Positions 17,558-24,344 of a DNA stretch of 31,957 bases are shown here, one piece after another. Source of the DNA: Nitrospirales bacterium (GTDB lineage Bacteria > Nitrospirota > Nitrospiria > Nitrospirales > UBA8639); the NCBI GenBank assembly GCA_029261305.1, contig JAJDBO010000128.1, positions 1 to 31,957 of the forward strand, given 5' to 3'. The position numbers and the translations under genes are program-made. The notes under the pieces are model-generated. The model saw nothing but the letters and a program-made list of their open reading frames with translations. It did not search any database and had not been told where the DNA came from. The number at the start of each line of letters is the position of its first letter. Position 1 is the first letter of the stretch.

Positions 17558-17915
17558 ATCCGAGCGCCAGGGTCCAGCCAAAAAGGCTGCTTCTGCCTTG
17601 AATGAGTCAATACTTATTCCCGACCCTCATTCCGTCGCTTGATCATATTCCAAGCGTTCTTCCTACACGAATGGCGAAATTAGGAATTGCAGATCCGCCA
17701 CGAAAACCTGAGCGAGCATCCGAAATGACCATCAATTATTGTGGGGCTGGAAAAGGGTTTTTGAAGAACCACCTGTAATCATGAAGGGACGCCACTGGGC
17801 AGGAGATGTTCGTCGCCGGATATTCCTCATGCGCTTGAATGTCTTGGTCTTACCCATACGGACAAGTGGGAAGAGTCAAACAAGGAACTTGGGATTCAGA
17901 ATGAGGTGGCTCTTT
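17558..17915. other. Intergenic, convergent genes
   Basis: About 360 bp between the convergent DUF2490 and lipase genes. It holds a small hairpin CAGCC-AAAAA-GGCTG (17575-17589) without a T tract. The frame 17739-18056 on the plus strand lies largely antisense to the lipase end and has no ribosome site, so is not called. Nothing else was recognised. Confidence 0.5.
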
Positions 17916-19355
17916 TCACCCAGCGGAGCCCTTAGGCAACCCACTGCGTGGACTTTCCAACAAATAGTACAAGAGGTTATCGATAAAGGCAGGATCTTCG
18001 GTGATACCCAAATGATCGGAAAAGAGAAACAGCACGTAACTCCATTCAATCGGTGAGATCAATCGAGTCCCTAAGCTTCTCATCCCCCTCTCATCCATTA
18101 AGGCACTGCTCCGCAATACAGTGCCATCGCCTGGCCCCATCTGTGTCACTTCCAGCGACCCGTCACCAGAAATATGTAGGGATTGCATAGTATCCACGGC
18201 ATCACCAGCTACTAGCACAAGGCGAACAGGTGCCGGAGGCGTAGCTGCCACATCCAAAGCTTCAGTGAATTGCTTGGCGCGAGAAAGTAATTTTTGCTGG
18301 TGATCCAACCCGATGCGTTGTCGCTCCTGCGGATCATTGACCTCAGGCAACAGCTGCGCGAGCACCTCTGCCTGTGCGGGGTCCGCCAATCCCCATTGAT
18401 TTCTCTTCCACACCTCTGGATCAAAGATATCGCTGACTGGTTGCCCTTCCGCATTCAGGAGTGCCTGGTGACGACTGCGCGGTAATAATTGATACACCGA
18501 GGGCATGGTCCCCAAGACCGTGCTCGAGTATTTGGGAAACAGAAAGCCTGGCTGCAGGCCATCGACGAGGGTCTGTATGGTTTCCACCGAACCCGCATTG
18601 GGAGGACCGATCATGACGAGATGATCGATGTAGCGAGCCCCTTCCCACGTGAGCTCGGGCAAACTTCCATCCTCCGGCAAATCGGCGGGCCCATAACGTA
18701 GATAATAACGAGCCACGAGACTTCCCATGGAATGTGCGACCAAGTCGAACTTCACATTCGTTCTCTTCACACCATACCGGTGTTCAAGTATCCCTTGGAC
18801 CTCCGCTTGCTTGGTCTGGATAAACTGATGCAGTGCTTGGGACGACTCGACAATATCTCGCCGCCAATCATACGAAAATTGGAAACAGGTGTAATGCTTG
18901 TCGCCGTAGTCAACAACGCTGGCCTCCGCCAATTGTTGGTCGCGGAATCCTCCAACCCCAAGAGCACGTAAAATATTGTAATACGCATTCAGCTGAACGG
19001 GAAAACCCATAAAATTGACGACGACCCGATCTAACGCACCATCGGCACTCACGCCATCGGTGAGCTGACTCACAGATGTGCCTGGCACCATGGGCAACGC
19101 CAGCAATCGCGCGCCTTCGGGAGAGTTAGGATCCACTTGACCCAACCCAAAGGCTCCCCACGCCACGGCCTGTGTCTCTTCATCCACCAATCTCGATCCA
19201 AGAATACCAGGGATCACAATCACCGGGTTCCGGTAGGGATCTTCTTCTTGCGCAAGTTCGTTATACAAATTTCCCAGATCAGGCGCGGGCTCAAATGTGC
19301 TGCAACTTGCTAACAAGATCCATAAAAGACCAAAGAAAATTGGACGTTTTTTCAT
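17916..19355 (-). CDS. LCAT-like lipase/acyltransferase lipoprotein
   Basis: 479 residues. A lipoprotein signal is present (MKKRPIFFGLLWILLASCS, lipobox LLAS-C). The alpha/beta hydrolase fold begins NPVIVIPGILGSRL, the oxyanion-type segment of lecithin:cholesterol acyltransferase relatives. The nucleophile elbow is AHSMGS near 213 (Ser the catalytic candidate). Candidate acid and base are the Asp in VAGDAVDT (near 392) and the His in FSDHLG (near 450). It should sit in the membrane facing the periplasm and cleave or transfer acyl chains on phospholipids. AAGG stands eight bases before the ATG. It is monocistronic, with no foldase or partner nearby. Confidence 0.82.
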   Translation of the reverse strand: MKKRPIFFGLLWILLASCSTFEPAPDLGNLYNELAQEEDPYRNPVIVIPGILGSRLVDEETQAVAWGAFGLGQVDPNSPEGARLLALPMVPGTSVSQLTDGVSADGALDRVVVNFMGFPVQLNAYYNILRALGVGGFRDQQLAEASVVDYGDKHYTCFQFSYDWRRDIVESSQALHQFIQTKQAEVQGILEHRYGVKRTNVKFDLVAHSMGSLVARYYLRYGPADLPEDGSLPELTWEGARYIDHLVMIGPPNAGSVETIQTLVDGLQPGFLFPKYSSTVLGTMPSVYQLLPRSRHQALLNAEGQPVSDIFDPEVWKRNQWGLADPAQAEVLAQLLPEVNDPQERQRIGLDHQQKLLSRAKQFTEALDVAATPPAPVRLVLVAGDAVDTMQSLHISGDGSLEVTQMGPGDGTVLRSSALMDERGMRSLGTRLISPIEWSYVLFLFSDHLGITEDPAFIDNLLYYLLESPRSGLPKGSAG

Positions 19356-20177
19356 AAAGCGACCTTCTCACGTCAATTTGAAAATCGTCAACTTCAACCA
19401 GGTTTTTCCAGACAACAAACATATGACGAAGGGTGAGTCTCTCCAAACCCGTAACTGCTACTGTTGCCACCGGAGACGTTATTGAAAAAGGTGAAAAAGA
19501 ACACATTACCCAGAACCCTTTCCCTAGCAAATGTGTCATGGCAAAACCAGCCCTCACCCGATTCGTGAAAGACCTCATGGGGTGTGTGAAAGTATCAGCA
19601 CTTCCCGTAAGAAGGCCCCCAAGGTTCATTGACTTCACTCTCTTTAAGGGTGTAGCGTGGAACCATGACGTATTGAGCCACGCTGACATTCTCCTCTCTC
19701 GCGCCTCGTTTCATCTTCTCGTGCGCGTCTGACTTCCTCGTCTCCGTCACTTCTACGCCACCTCTTTTCAACAATCACTGTCGTGTTTTGACAGCGACTG
19801 TAACGCTGGTCATCAGATCAGGTTTCCGAAGAGGTCTTTCCTGACCGTCGCGGTCACAGAACGGAGTTATTAAAGACACCCATCCCTTCTCAATCCTTAC
19901 AGGACAGCTGTTTGTATTGTTGGTTGCAGCACACAAGCATCCTGTAAGGCACATCCACTCAAGTCTGTCGTGAGTAATTTCCCAGGGAGAAATGCTTACA
20001 AAGGTACGGTGTTGGGGGGGAATGCCTCCTCAATGTTGTCCTCTTTGGAGGGGTGGTTAAAGTGTGCAAAAACGGGAACTCTCATATGACATCGACACGA
20101 CCAATGTGTGCTCACGAATCGATCCGGCCCTCAGGGTGGCAGGACCGAACCTCATCTCACAATACAAGGAGGACGAT
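19356..20177. other. Long intergenic region with a long-loop inverted repeat
   Basis: About 820 bp without a convincing gene. CCTTACAGGA (19895-19904) and TCCTGTAAGG (19940-19949) are exact inverted repeats with a 35-nt loop, lying 230 bp before the CsbD-like gene. Frames at 19291-19732 on both strands lack ribosome sites and family resemblance. GGAACT at 20078-20083 could be an ECF-type -35 ahead of the CsbD-like gene, but I see no convincing -10. Confidence 0.45.
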
Positions 20178-20432
20178 ATGAATCAACAACAGTTCACAGG
20201 ACATTGGAAACAGCTGCAAGATCCGCTGCAAGCAAAATGGGACAAAATCACCGACGAGGATCTCCTTCAAATTGATGGGGATATGTTGAAATTTCAAGAA
20301 GTCTTAGCCGTTCGTTACGGTGATGCAAAAGAAGCGGTGAGTACGTGGGCGAATCGCCGTTACTCTCATACCAGTGGAAATTATGCGGGGTATGTGTTTG
20401 GGTTAAAGGGCCCCGAACCAAACGCCGGGTGA
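20178..20432 (+). CDS. CsbD-family stress protein
   Basis: 84 residues from ATG 20178, with AAGGAGG a few bases upstream; the longer frame from 20064 has no such site. The start (MNQQQFTGHWKQLQDPLQAKWDKITDEDLLQIDGD) and the GDAKEAVSTW segment match the small CsbD-like proteins, which are abundant stress proteins of unclear action. It is probably cytoplasmic. It stands alone, before a dense patch of repeats. Confidence 0.85.
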   Translation: MNQQQFTGHWKQLQDPLQAKWDKITDEDLLQIDGDMLKFQEVLAVRYGDAKEAVSTWANRRYSHTSGNYAGYVFGLKGPEPNAG

Positions 20433-20500
20433 GTGAGAAACCAATTGGCCTTGTCCGAAAACGGAAGGCTACCTGGAAATGAAAAAATAAAGGGGTCGAT

Positions 20501-20570
20501 AAAGGGGTCGGGAGTCTTTTATTGGCCGCTTCTAGGCGAGGAAATCTGGCCAATGACTCCCGATCCCTTT
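20501..20570. repeat. 70-bp two-part palindrome (REP-like)
   Basis: AAAGGGGTCGGGAGTC (20501-20516) pairs with GACTCCCGATCCCTTT (20555-20570) with one mismatch, and inside it ATTGGCC (20521-20527) pairs exactly with GGCCAAT (20548-20554). Four T bases form a bulge. A partial direct copy of the left edge (AATAAAGGGGTCGAT) lies at about 20487-20500. It belongs with the other GGGGTC palindromes at 21869, 23858 and 29555. Confidence 0.7.
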
Positions 20571-20580
20571 TCTCTGCTTT

Positions 20581-20852
20581 AATCCTTGGTGAAAATTATT
20601 TAAGTGGGGTGTCGTCCCCATACGACGAAGCACTTTTGTTTCGGCAAAAGTGCCCAAAACCATTTCCGCCCGTGCGCAGCCCTGCGGGTACCTGGTCCAC
20701 CACCCCGAATCAAGATGGCTCAGAAACTTGCTGCGCTCAGACAGTCTTCGCCAAAGAGGTAGGAATCGGGGTAGCAGCCCAGCCGTGCCCAACGCGGGTT
20801 GAAGTAAGCTTTGGATTTTCAAAATTCTGAAGGACTCTCAATAAAAGATTTG
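20581..20852. repeat. Non-coding element with strong hairpin
   Basis: It contains GCACTTTTG-TTTCGG-CAAAAGTGC (20630-20653, perfect 9-bp stem), then a stretch open in two frames that reads like no protein, ending in ACTCTCAATAAAAGATTTG (20834-20852). The hairpin followed by CCCAAAACCATTT resembles a dispersed intergenic sequence I recall from several proteobacterial genomes; that memory is unverified. Both overlapping frames (20522-20830 plus, 20532-20822 minus) lack ribosome sites. A further hairpin TACCCT-GAG-AGGGTA lies at 20915-20929. Confidence 0.4.
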
Positions 20853-21002
20853 GGACAGCCCTAAATGGAAAGGTTTGTTCGCTGAAAGTATTAGGCAGCC
20901 AAAGACTTGACCCGTACCCTGAGAGGGTAATCTTGTTAAATTTTTTTCTCCCACCCAGATCTCATTCGTTGGCTGAATTTACCGAATTGATTGTATCTTC
21001 GC

Positions 21003-21509
21003 CTACGAAAAACCTCTTTCCATTACTTTTCGAATTCTAGCTTTTATCGATGCAGCTTCATTTTTCATGGCCATGACAAAGAGGTGCTTGGTTTCCTCTT
21101 GGTACTCTGGATATTGAACAGCGAGCTTATAGAATCCATTGTATGCCCATGCCCTCACAAATTTCGTGTTATCGACCAAGCATTCCCTCAAAAACGTTTC
21201 AACTTTTGTTTTGTGAGTCCTTGGGATAGGCATGTACTGGATACACTGAAGGACGTGCAGTTTAGTTTCCCAATGCTCCAGTGTTGGGAGCAATTGATAC
21301 ACATTTTTTATGGCACGAAGTTCCAGGCATTCAGTGTTTTCCAGATGCCGTTTCAACAACCAGGTTGCCCCTCGTTGTAGTGGTTGCTCCTTAGCAAGCC
21401 TGATAATTTCAGAAACAAACGTTGAGCCTTGGCTGTAGCGATTATATATGTCTTGAATATCGTCCGCAGACTTTCCATCCCAAGCTTCTATTTCCTGTTT
21501 AAGGCGCAT
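21003..21509 (-). CDS. HEAT-repeat-like helical protein
   Basis: 168 residues from ATG 21509; an in-frame TTG at 21572 would add 21 residues, and neither start has a clear ribosome site. All-helical and rich in paired helices (ATWLLKRHLE, HWETKLHVLQCIQYMPI, KFVRAWAYNGFYKLAVQYPEY, AASIKARIRKVMERG), consistent with a few HEAT-like repeats. I associate the opening pattern (LKQEIEAWDGKSADDI) with small hypothetical proteins scattered in accessory regions, but cannot verify it. It has no neighbour that hints at a function, and palindromic repeats flank it on both sides. Confidence 0.65.
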   Translation of the reverse strand: MRLKQEIEAWDGKSADDIQDIYNRYSQGSTFVSEIIRLAKEQPLQRGATWLLKRHLENTECLELRAIKNVYQLLPTLEHWETKLHVLQCIQYMPIPRTHKTKVETFLRECLVDNTKFVRAWAYNGFYKLAVQYPEYQEETKHLFVMAMKNEAASIKARIRKVMERGFS

Positions 21510-21658
21510 GATTACTTTTGGTTTCTGAGTGGCAATCGGCTTAATACAAATTTTTGTTCCCCTGGTCTCCAACCCCCTTACCTGGACCAGACGGTGCAGC
21601 CCATTCTAGCCTATTGAATCACATTGCAGACATGGTTTTTCTGTGGGTCCGGAAAATT

Positions 21659-21729
21659 AGGGTCAGACTCGATTACACAATCCGGCAGGTGAATGAAAAA
21701 TATTCGAAAGTTTAATTCAAGTCCGACCT
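21659..21729. repeat. Imperfect inverted repeat, MITE-like
   Basis: AGGGTCAGACTCGA (21659-21672) and TCAAGTCCGACCT (21717-21729) are imperfect inverted copies about 70 bp end to end, with an AT-rich centre. The AAGTC.GACC edge resembles ends seen elsewhere in this region (22463, 25588). Confidence 0.4.
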
Positions 21730-21868
21730 CAAATATCCTCTTTGTTTTTTATTGTTGACATCGGCATCCCTATGGGGTCCCATAGCTCTGCGTTTGTCGG
21801 CTGATGTGGTGTTGACCATGTTGGCGTTCTTAATCGATTTAGGACACAGAACGAAGTGAATCGAATAA

Positions 21869-21889
21869 AAAAGGGGTCAAGAACCTTTT
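21869..21889. repeat. Short GGGGTCAAGAACC palindrome
   Basis: AAAAGG and CCTTTT flank GGTCAAGAA. It has the same plan as the element at 29555-29573 (GGTGTCAGGAACC). Such short palindromes are typical of REP elements mobilised by Y1-type transposases; no such transposase is in the window. Confidence 0.5.
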
Positions 21890-21980
21890 CTTTTAACTCT
21901 AATTACTAATTCTCAGATCAATCTCGTTATTGTTATAGTCTAAAAATTTCACAGAAGATTATTCATTTCGGAGTAACTCA

Positions 21981-22391
21981 GTGCCGATTTTATACACAAT
22001 AGCACCTGACCAAAAGATCGCCTATATAAAAGCCTGGGGAAAGGTTGCAGTTGATGAAATTATGATAGAAGGGGCAAGAATGTTTGCGGAAACAGAATGG
22101 GAAAATGGGTTGAACATTCTTTGTGATTATAGGGAGATAACCGATTTTAATCTTAGCAAAGAAGATGTCGCTCTAGTTGTAGATCAGGACAAGAAACATG
22201 AGTGTCTATTTGATAAAAGCAAAATAGCAATTGTGGCAGAGGACGATCTTGTTTTTGGAATGTCAAGAATGTGGGAGACGCTTTCTTCAGAAAGCAATCT
22301 CACGAAGATGATTTTTAGGAACATGAATGATGCCGAGAGTTGGCTGGGTGTAGATTTGAGTTTCTTAGATTCGATGAACAGGCTGTCATAA
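21981..22391 (+). CDS. SpoIIAA/STAS-like small protein
   Basis: 136 residues from a GTG at 21981, preceded by CGGAG about 7 bases away. The beta-alpha pattern (YTIAPDQKIAYIKAWGKV, GLNILCDYREITDFNL, SKIAIVAEDDLVFGMSRMW) resembles SpoIIAA-like/STAS proteins of unknown role, in which the first strands and the DYR segment are conserved. It is cytoplasmic. Base composition is clearly more AT-rich than the neighbours and it sits among repeats, which suggests acquisition. An imperfect palindrome (22405-22446) follows the stop by 13 bp. Confidence 0.65.
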   Translation: MPILYTIAPDQKIAYIKAWGKVAVDEIMIEGARMFAETEWENGLNILCDYREITDFNLSKEDVALVVDQDKKHECLFDKSKIAIVAEDDLVFGMSRMWETLSSESNLTKMIFRNMNDAESWLGVDLSFLDSMNRLS

Positions 22392-22404
22392 CAATGGGCT
22401 GGAC

Positions 22405-22446
22405 GCTGACTGGGTTTTCGCTGGCGCCAAAAACCAGCCGGTCAGC
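22405..22446. repeat. Imperfect palindrome behind the STAS-like gene
   Basis: GCTGACTGG (22405-22413) pairs with CCGGTCAGC (22438-22446) with one mismatch, and CTGGGTTTT/AAAAACCAG offer an alternative inner pairing. It is followed by the exact odd palindrome GTCAAG-T-CTTGAC (22463-22475). It lacks a T tract, so is not a normal terminator. Confidence 0.45.
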
Positions 22447-22512
22447 ACCGCATGTCATGTGGGTCAAGTCTTGACTTAATACCTTTTCCAAAATTTATGG
22501 AAGTGTAGAGAG

Positions 22513-22647
22513 AGGGCAGGTCTTGCAACGCCACCTATCGTCGAGAACCGCCCTCTACATCCCAACATTTCAGCATATCGTTTTCATAGTTATGAAGTCG
22601 ATTCCTGATTTGAGGTCATGGAGATGTGCCGTTGCAAGACTTGCCCC
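22513..22647. repeat. 135-bp MITE-like element
   Basis: The ends are inverted copies: GGGCAGGTCTTGCAACG (22514-22530) against CGTTGCAAGACTTGCCC (22630-22646), 16 of 17 matching, with imperfect extension on both sides. The centre has no gene. One further copy of the edge (CAGGTCTTGCAAC) stands alone at about 23830-23842, suggesting a remnant of a second element. Confidence 0.6.
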
Positions 22648-22691
22648 CCAATATAGACCCCTCTCACTTAACGTTCGCGTTGATGGAGATC

Positions 22692-23129
22692 CTAACTTAG
22701 GCGACCAGTTGCTCGAAGACCATCACGAATGTTGAGCCCCATTAAGGTAATGTTGATTGCGCCTGCAATCAGCTCGAGGGCTTGCACCGCGTAGAAAGAT
22801 GTCCCGAACATTCCCTGTGAGGCCAAGGCCTCCAGATAGAACGCTGCGGGAAGAAGAACACATACTCCATTTGGGCCAATAATCATCATGCGATGCTTCT
22901 TGGCTAAAAGGAGGGGATCTTTCCCCTCTCCCATGAGCCGGAACCCACTCCCACCAACAGCTGCCATCGCTGGGACCAGGATAACCATACCCCACAGGAT
23001 GCTTCCCTTGACGGCAGCGATCATTTCCGGGGTACCAAATAATTCTGACCAGGCGGTAGAGACCCAGAATGTCAGGATTGTGAGAAAGCCCACGACTCCG
23101 GCTAGGGCGTGAACGCGTCGAACGATCAT
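22692..23129 (-). CDS. Four-helix membrane protein of unknown function
   Basis: 145 residues from ATG 23129, with AGAGGTG upstream; the longer frame to 23210 overlaps the small gene before it. Four hydrophobic stretches (about 6-27, 39-61, 80-102, 111-137) indicate an inner-membrane protein, with a polar loop (GEGKDPLLLAKKHRMMI) between the second and third. No motif known to me is present. It follows a MarR regulator and a 48-codon frame in tight succession, so is probably regulated by that MarR protein. Confidence 0.75.
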   Translation of the reverse strand: MIVRRVHALAGVVGFLTILTFWVSTAWSELFGTPEMIAAVKGSILWGMVILVPAMAAVGGSGFRLMGEGKDPLLLAKKHRMMIIGPNGVCVLLPAAFYLEALASQGMFGTSFYAVQALELIAGAINITLMGLNIRDGLRATGRLS

Positions 23130-23139
23130 ATGGGCACCT

Positions 23140-23286
23140 CTAAAAACCGTCCTTTCCCATGATGGCGGCGTCAGTCTCGTGCTCAAATCCTCGTGTATTC
23201 GCCCATACACTCCGGTTTTCCGCGCGCGACTTCCTTGCCCTCACAAAAAATGCCTGGTTTTTAGAGATGCCCTTGACCTTCTTCAT
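23140..23286 (-). CDS. Candidate 48-residue small protein
   Basis: An ATG at 23286 lies only 3 bp past the MarR stop, with GAGAGGT just upstream inside the end of the MarR gene. It runs MKKVKGISKNQAFFV... to a stop at 23140, 10 bp before the membrane protein start. It is basic at the N-terminus, has no membrane segment, and I recognise no family. Its case rests on spacing and ribosome site only. It could be a chance frame in a spacer. Confidence 0.4.
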   Translation of the reverse strand: MKKVKGISKNQAFFVRARKSRAENRSVWANTRGFEHETDAAIMGKDGF

Positions 23287-23289
23287 GAT

Positions 23290-23766
23290 CTACCTCTCTG
23301 TTAACCGGCGGTTGAGTTCCTGCAGCACGGCCTCAGTTTGCTTCAAGTCTCGTTCACGGATCCCTGATGAAATCTGATTCGCCCATGTCACCTGAACACG
23401 TTTGACCTTCTTCAATATCGCGTGACCGCGTTCAGTCAACTCCACAAGTTTAGCCCGTTTGTGATGAGGGTTCTCGACAAATCGAACGAGCGTTTCGACA
23501 GAAAGGATATTGGCAAGCCTCTGAACACTTTGACGCTGCAAGCCCATGTTACGAGCGATCTGTGCCACCGTGAGCGGCACCTGTGCCACATCAATGGCTC
23601 CCATTACTTGCCACCGCGCACTTGTCATACCTAGATGACGGACGAGACGATCCCCGGTGGCGAGTAACAACCCATTCAATTTGAACGCTTTGAGAAGGAG
23701 TTCGGTGAATGCCGATGCGGCGGGAGTAGGTTTCTGCTCGATTGGAGCTGCTTTGGTCTTTGCCAT
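23290..23766 (-). CDS. MarR-family transcriptional regulator
   Basis: 158 residues from ATG 23766. The winged helix spans about 45-120: LGMTSARWQVMGAIDVAQVPLTVAQIARNMGLQRQSVQRLANIL (DNA-recognition helix), then the wing FVENPHHKRAKLVELTERG. The N-terminal 25 residues are polar and rich in K, P and A. It is followed tightly by a small frame and a membrane protein, a typical regulator-target arrangement. A promoter with an overlapping palindrome immediately upstream suggests autoregulation. The start lies within a few bases of the predicted transcription start, so the mRNA may be nearly leaderless. Confidence 0.85.
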   Translation of the reverse strand: MAKTKAAPIEQKPTPAASAFTELLLKAFKLNGLLLATGDRLVRHLGMTSARWQVMGAIDVAQVPLTVAQIARNMGLQRQSVQRLANILSVETLVRFVENPHHKRAKLVELTERGHAILKKVKRVQVTWANQISSGIRERDLKQTEAVLQELNRRLTER

Positions 23767-23775
23767 AACGACAGC

Positions 23776-23804
23776 ATGATGTCGCTTTGACAGCAAGCTG
23801 TCAA
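23776..23804 (-). promoter_or_regulatory. Promoter and operator of the MarR unit
   Basis: On the minus strand a perfect -35 TTGACA (23804-23799) is followed after 17 nt by CATCAT (23781-23776) as -10. The palindrome TTGACAGC-TT-GCTGTCAA (23787-23804) covers the -35. A weaker CGACA/TGTCG repeat (23769-23784) covers the start region. This fits MarR-type autorepression. Confidence 0.6.
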
Positions 23805-23857
23805 CTTACTTTATTCTGAAGTAGAGATCAGGTCTTGCAACCCCACAAAAAGGGGTC

Positions 23858-23983
23858 AAATCTTTGGTTGACTAAATAGCAGCTTCCTTCCCTTCCCCTA
23901 TCTTTCGAAGACCTTCAGTGTGGAAGGGATAACGACTAAACCTGCACTAAGATGGGTATCCTTAAACTCTCAACCAAAGATTT
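23858..23983. repeat. 126-bp element bounded by 14-bp inverted repeats
   Basis: AAATCTTTGGTTGA (23858-23871) and TCAACCAAAGATTT (23970-23983) are exact inverted repeats. The left end follows AAAAAGGGGTC, as in the nearby palindromes, and the right end carries ACTCTCAACCAAAGATTTA. It lies directly before the globin gene fragment. There is no coding content inside. Confidence 0.6.
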
Positions 23984-24016
23984 AAACTCTTTTTTTCCTT
24001 TTTTAAATATTCAGGC

Positions 24017-24187
24017 ATGAATAAGAAAACCACCCACAACGGGGGGCATATTTCCGAGAAAGAATTCAATATCGTCGCGGGGCACCTGAAGGCCACCTTG
24101 AAAAAATTCAAAGTACCCCAACAGGAGCAAAAAGAACTCCTGGGAATCATCGGCTCGTTGCAGAAGGATATCGTAGAGAGGTCCTAG
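24017..24187 (+). pseudogene. 3' fragment of truncated haemoglobin gene
   Basis: A 56-codon in-frame piece (ATG 24017 to TAG 24187) is nearly identical to the last third of the exported globin at 16254: EKEFNIVAGHLKATLK then KEFKVP-like and QKDIVERS. It retains the proximal-His segment as THNGG, but lacks the signal peptide and helices A-E, so it cannot bind haem. No ribosome site is visible (a T-rich run precedes it). Similarity continues past the stop to the hairpin at 24228. It is best read as a remnant of a duplicated or replaced globin gene. Confidence 0.75.
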
Positions 24188-24227
24188 GTGGGATCTTCTT
24201 ATGTACTCTCATTGAAACACTCAGAGT

Positions 24228-24250
24228 GGGCGGCGGCTTTGTCGCCGCCC
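24228..24250 (+). terminator. Hairpin paralogous to the one at 16768
   Basis: GGGCGGCG (24228-24235) and CGCCGCCC (24243-24250) form an 8-bp stem over GCTTTGT. It lies 40 bp after the globin fragment, as at the parent locus (40 bp). The stem is kept while the loop differs, which suggests the structure was selected. Confidence 0.5.
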
Positions 24251-24344
24251 CCCAAATATTGCCGCTTTTTCATACCACGCCATTTCTTCGTATCCAGTTT
24301 TTTGATCGACTATCGACAGCTCCCTGGAAGCGTACCGCCTGGCC

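Noticed and set aside
17739..18056. 105-codon plus-strand frame
   Set aside because: Mostly antisense to the end of the lipase gene, with no ribosome site or family likeness.
20046..20062. Second sigma-54 promoter before the CsbD-like gene
   Set aside because: TGGTTAAAGTGTGCA has GG and GC only 9 nt apart, which sigma-54 does not tolerate.
22384..22480. Integron attC site behind the STAS-like gene
   Set aside because: TAACAATGGGCTGGACG after the stop looked like an attC left half, but no complementary GTTRRRY box is found on the right and the stem is imperfect.
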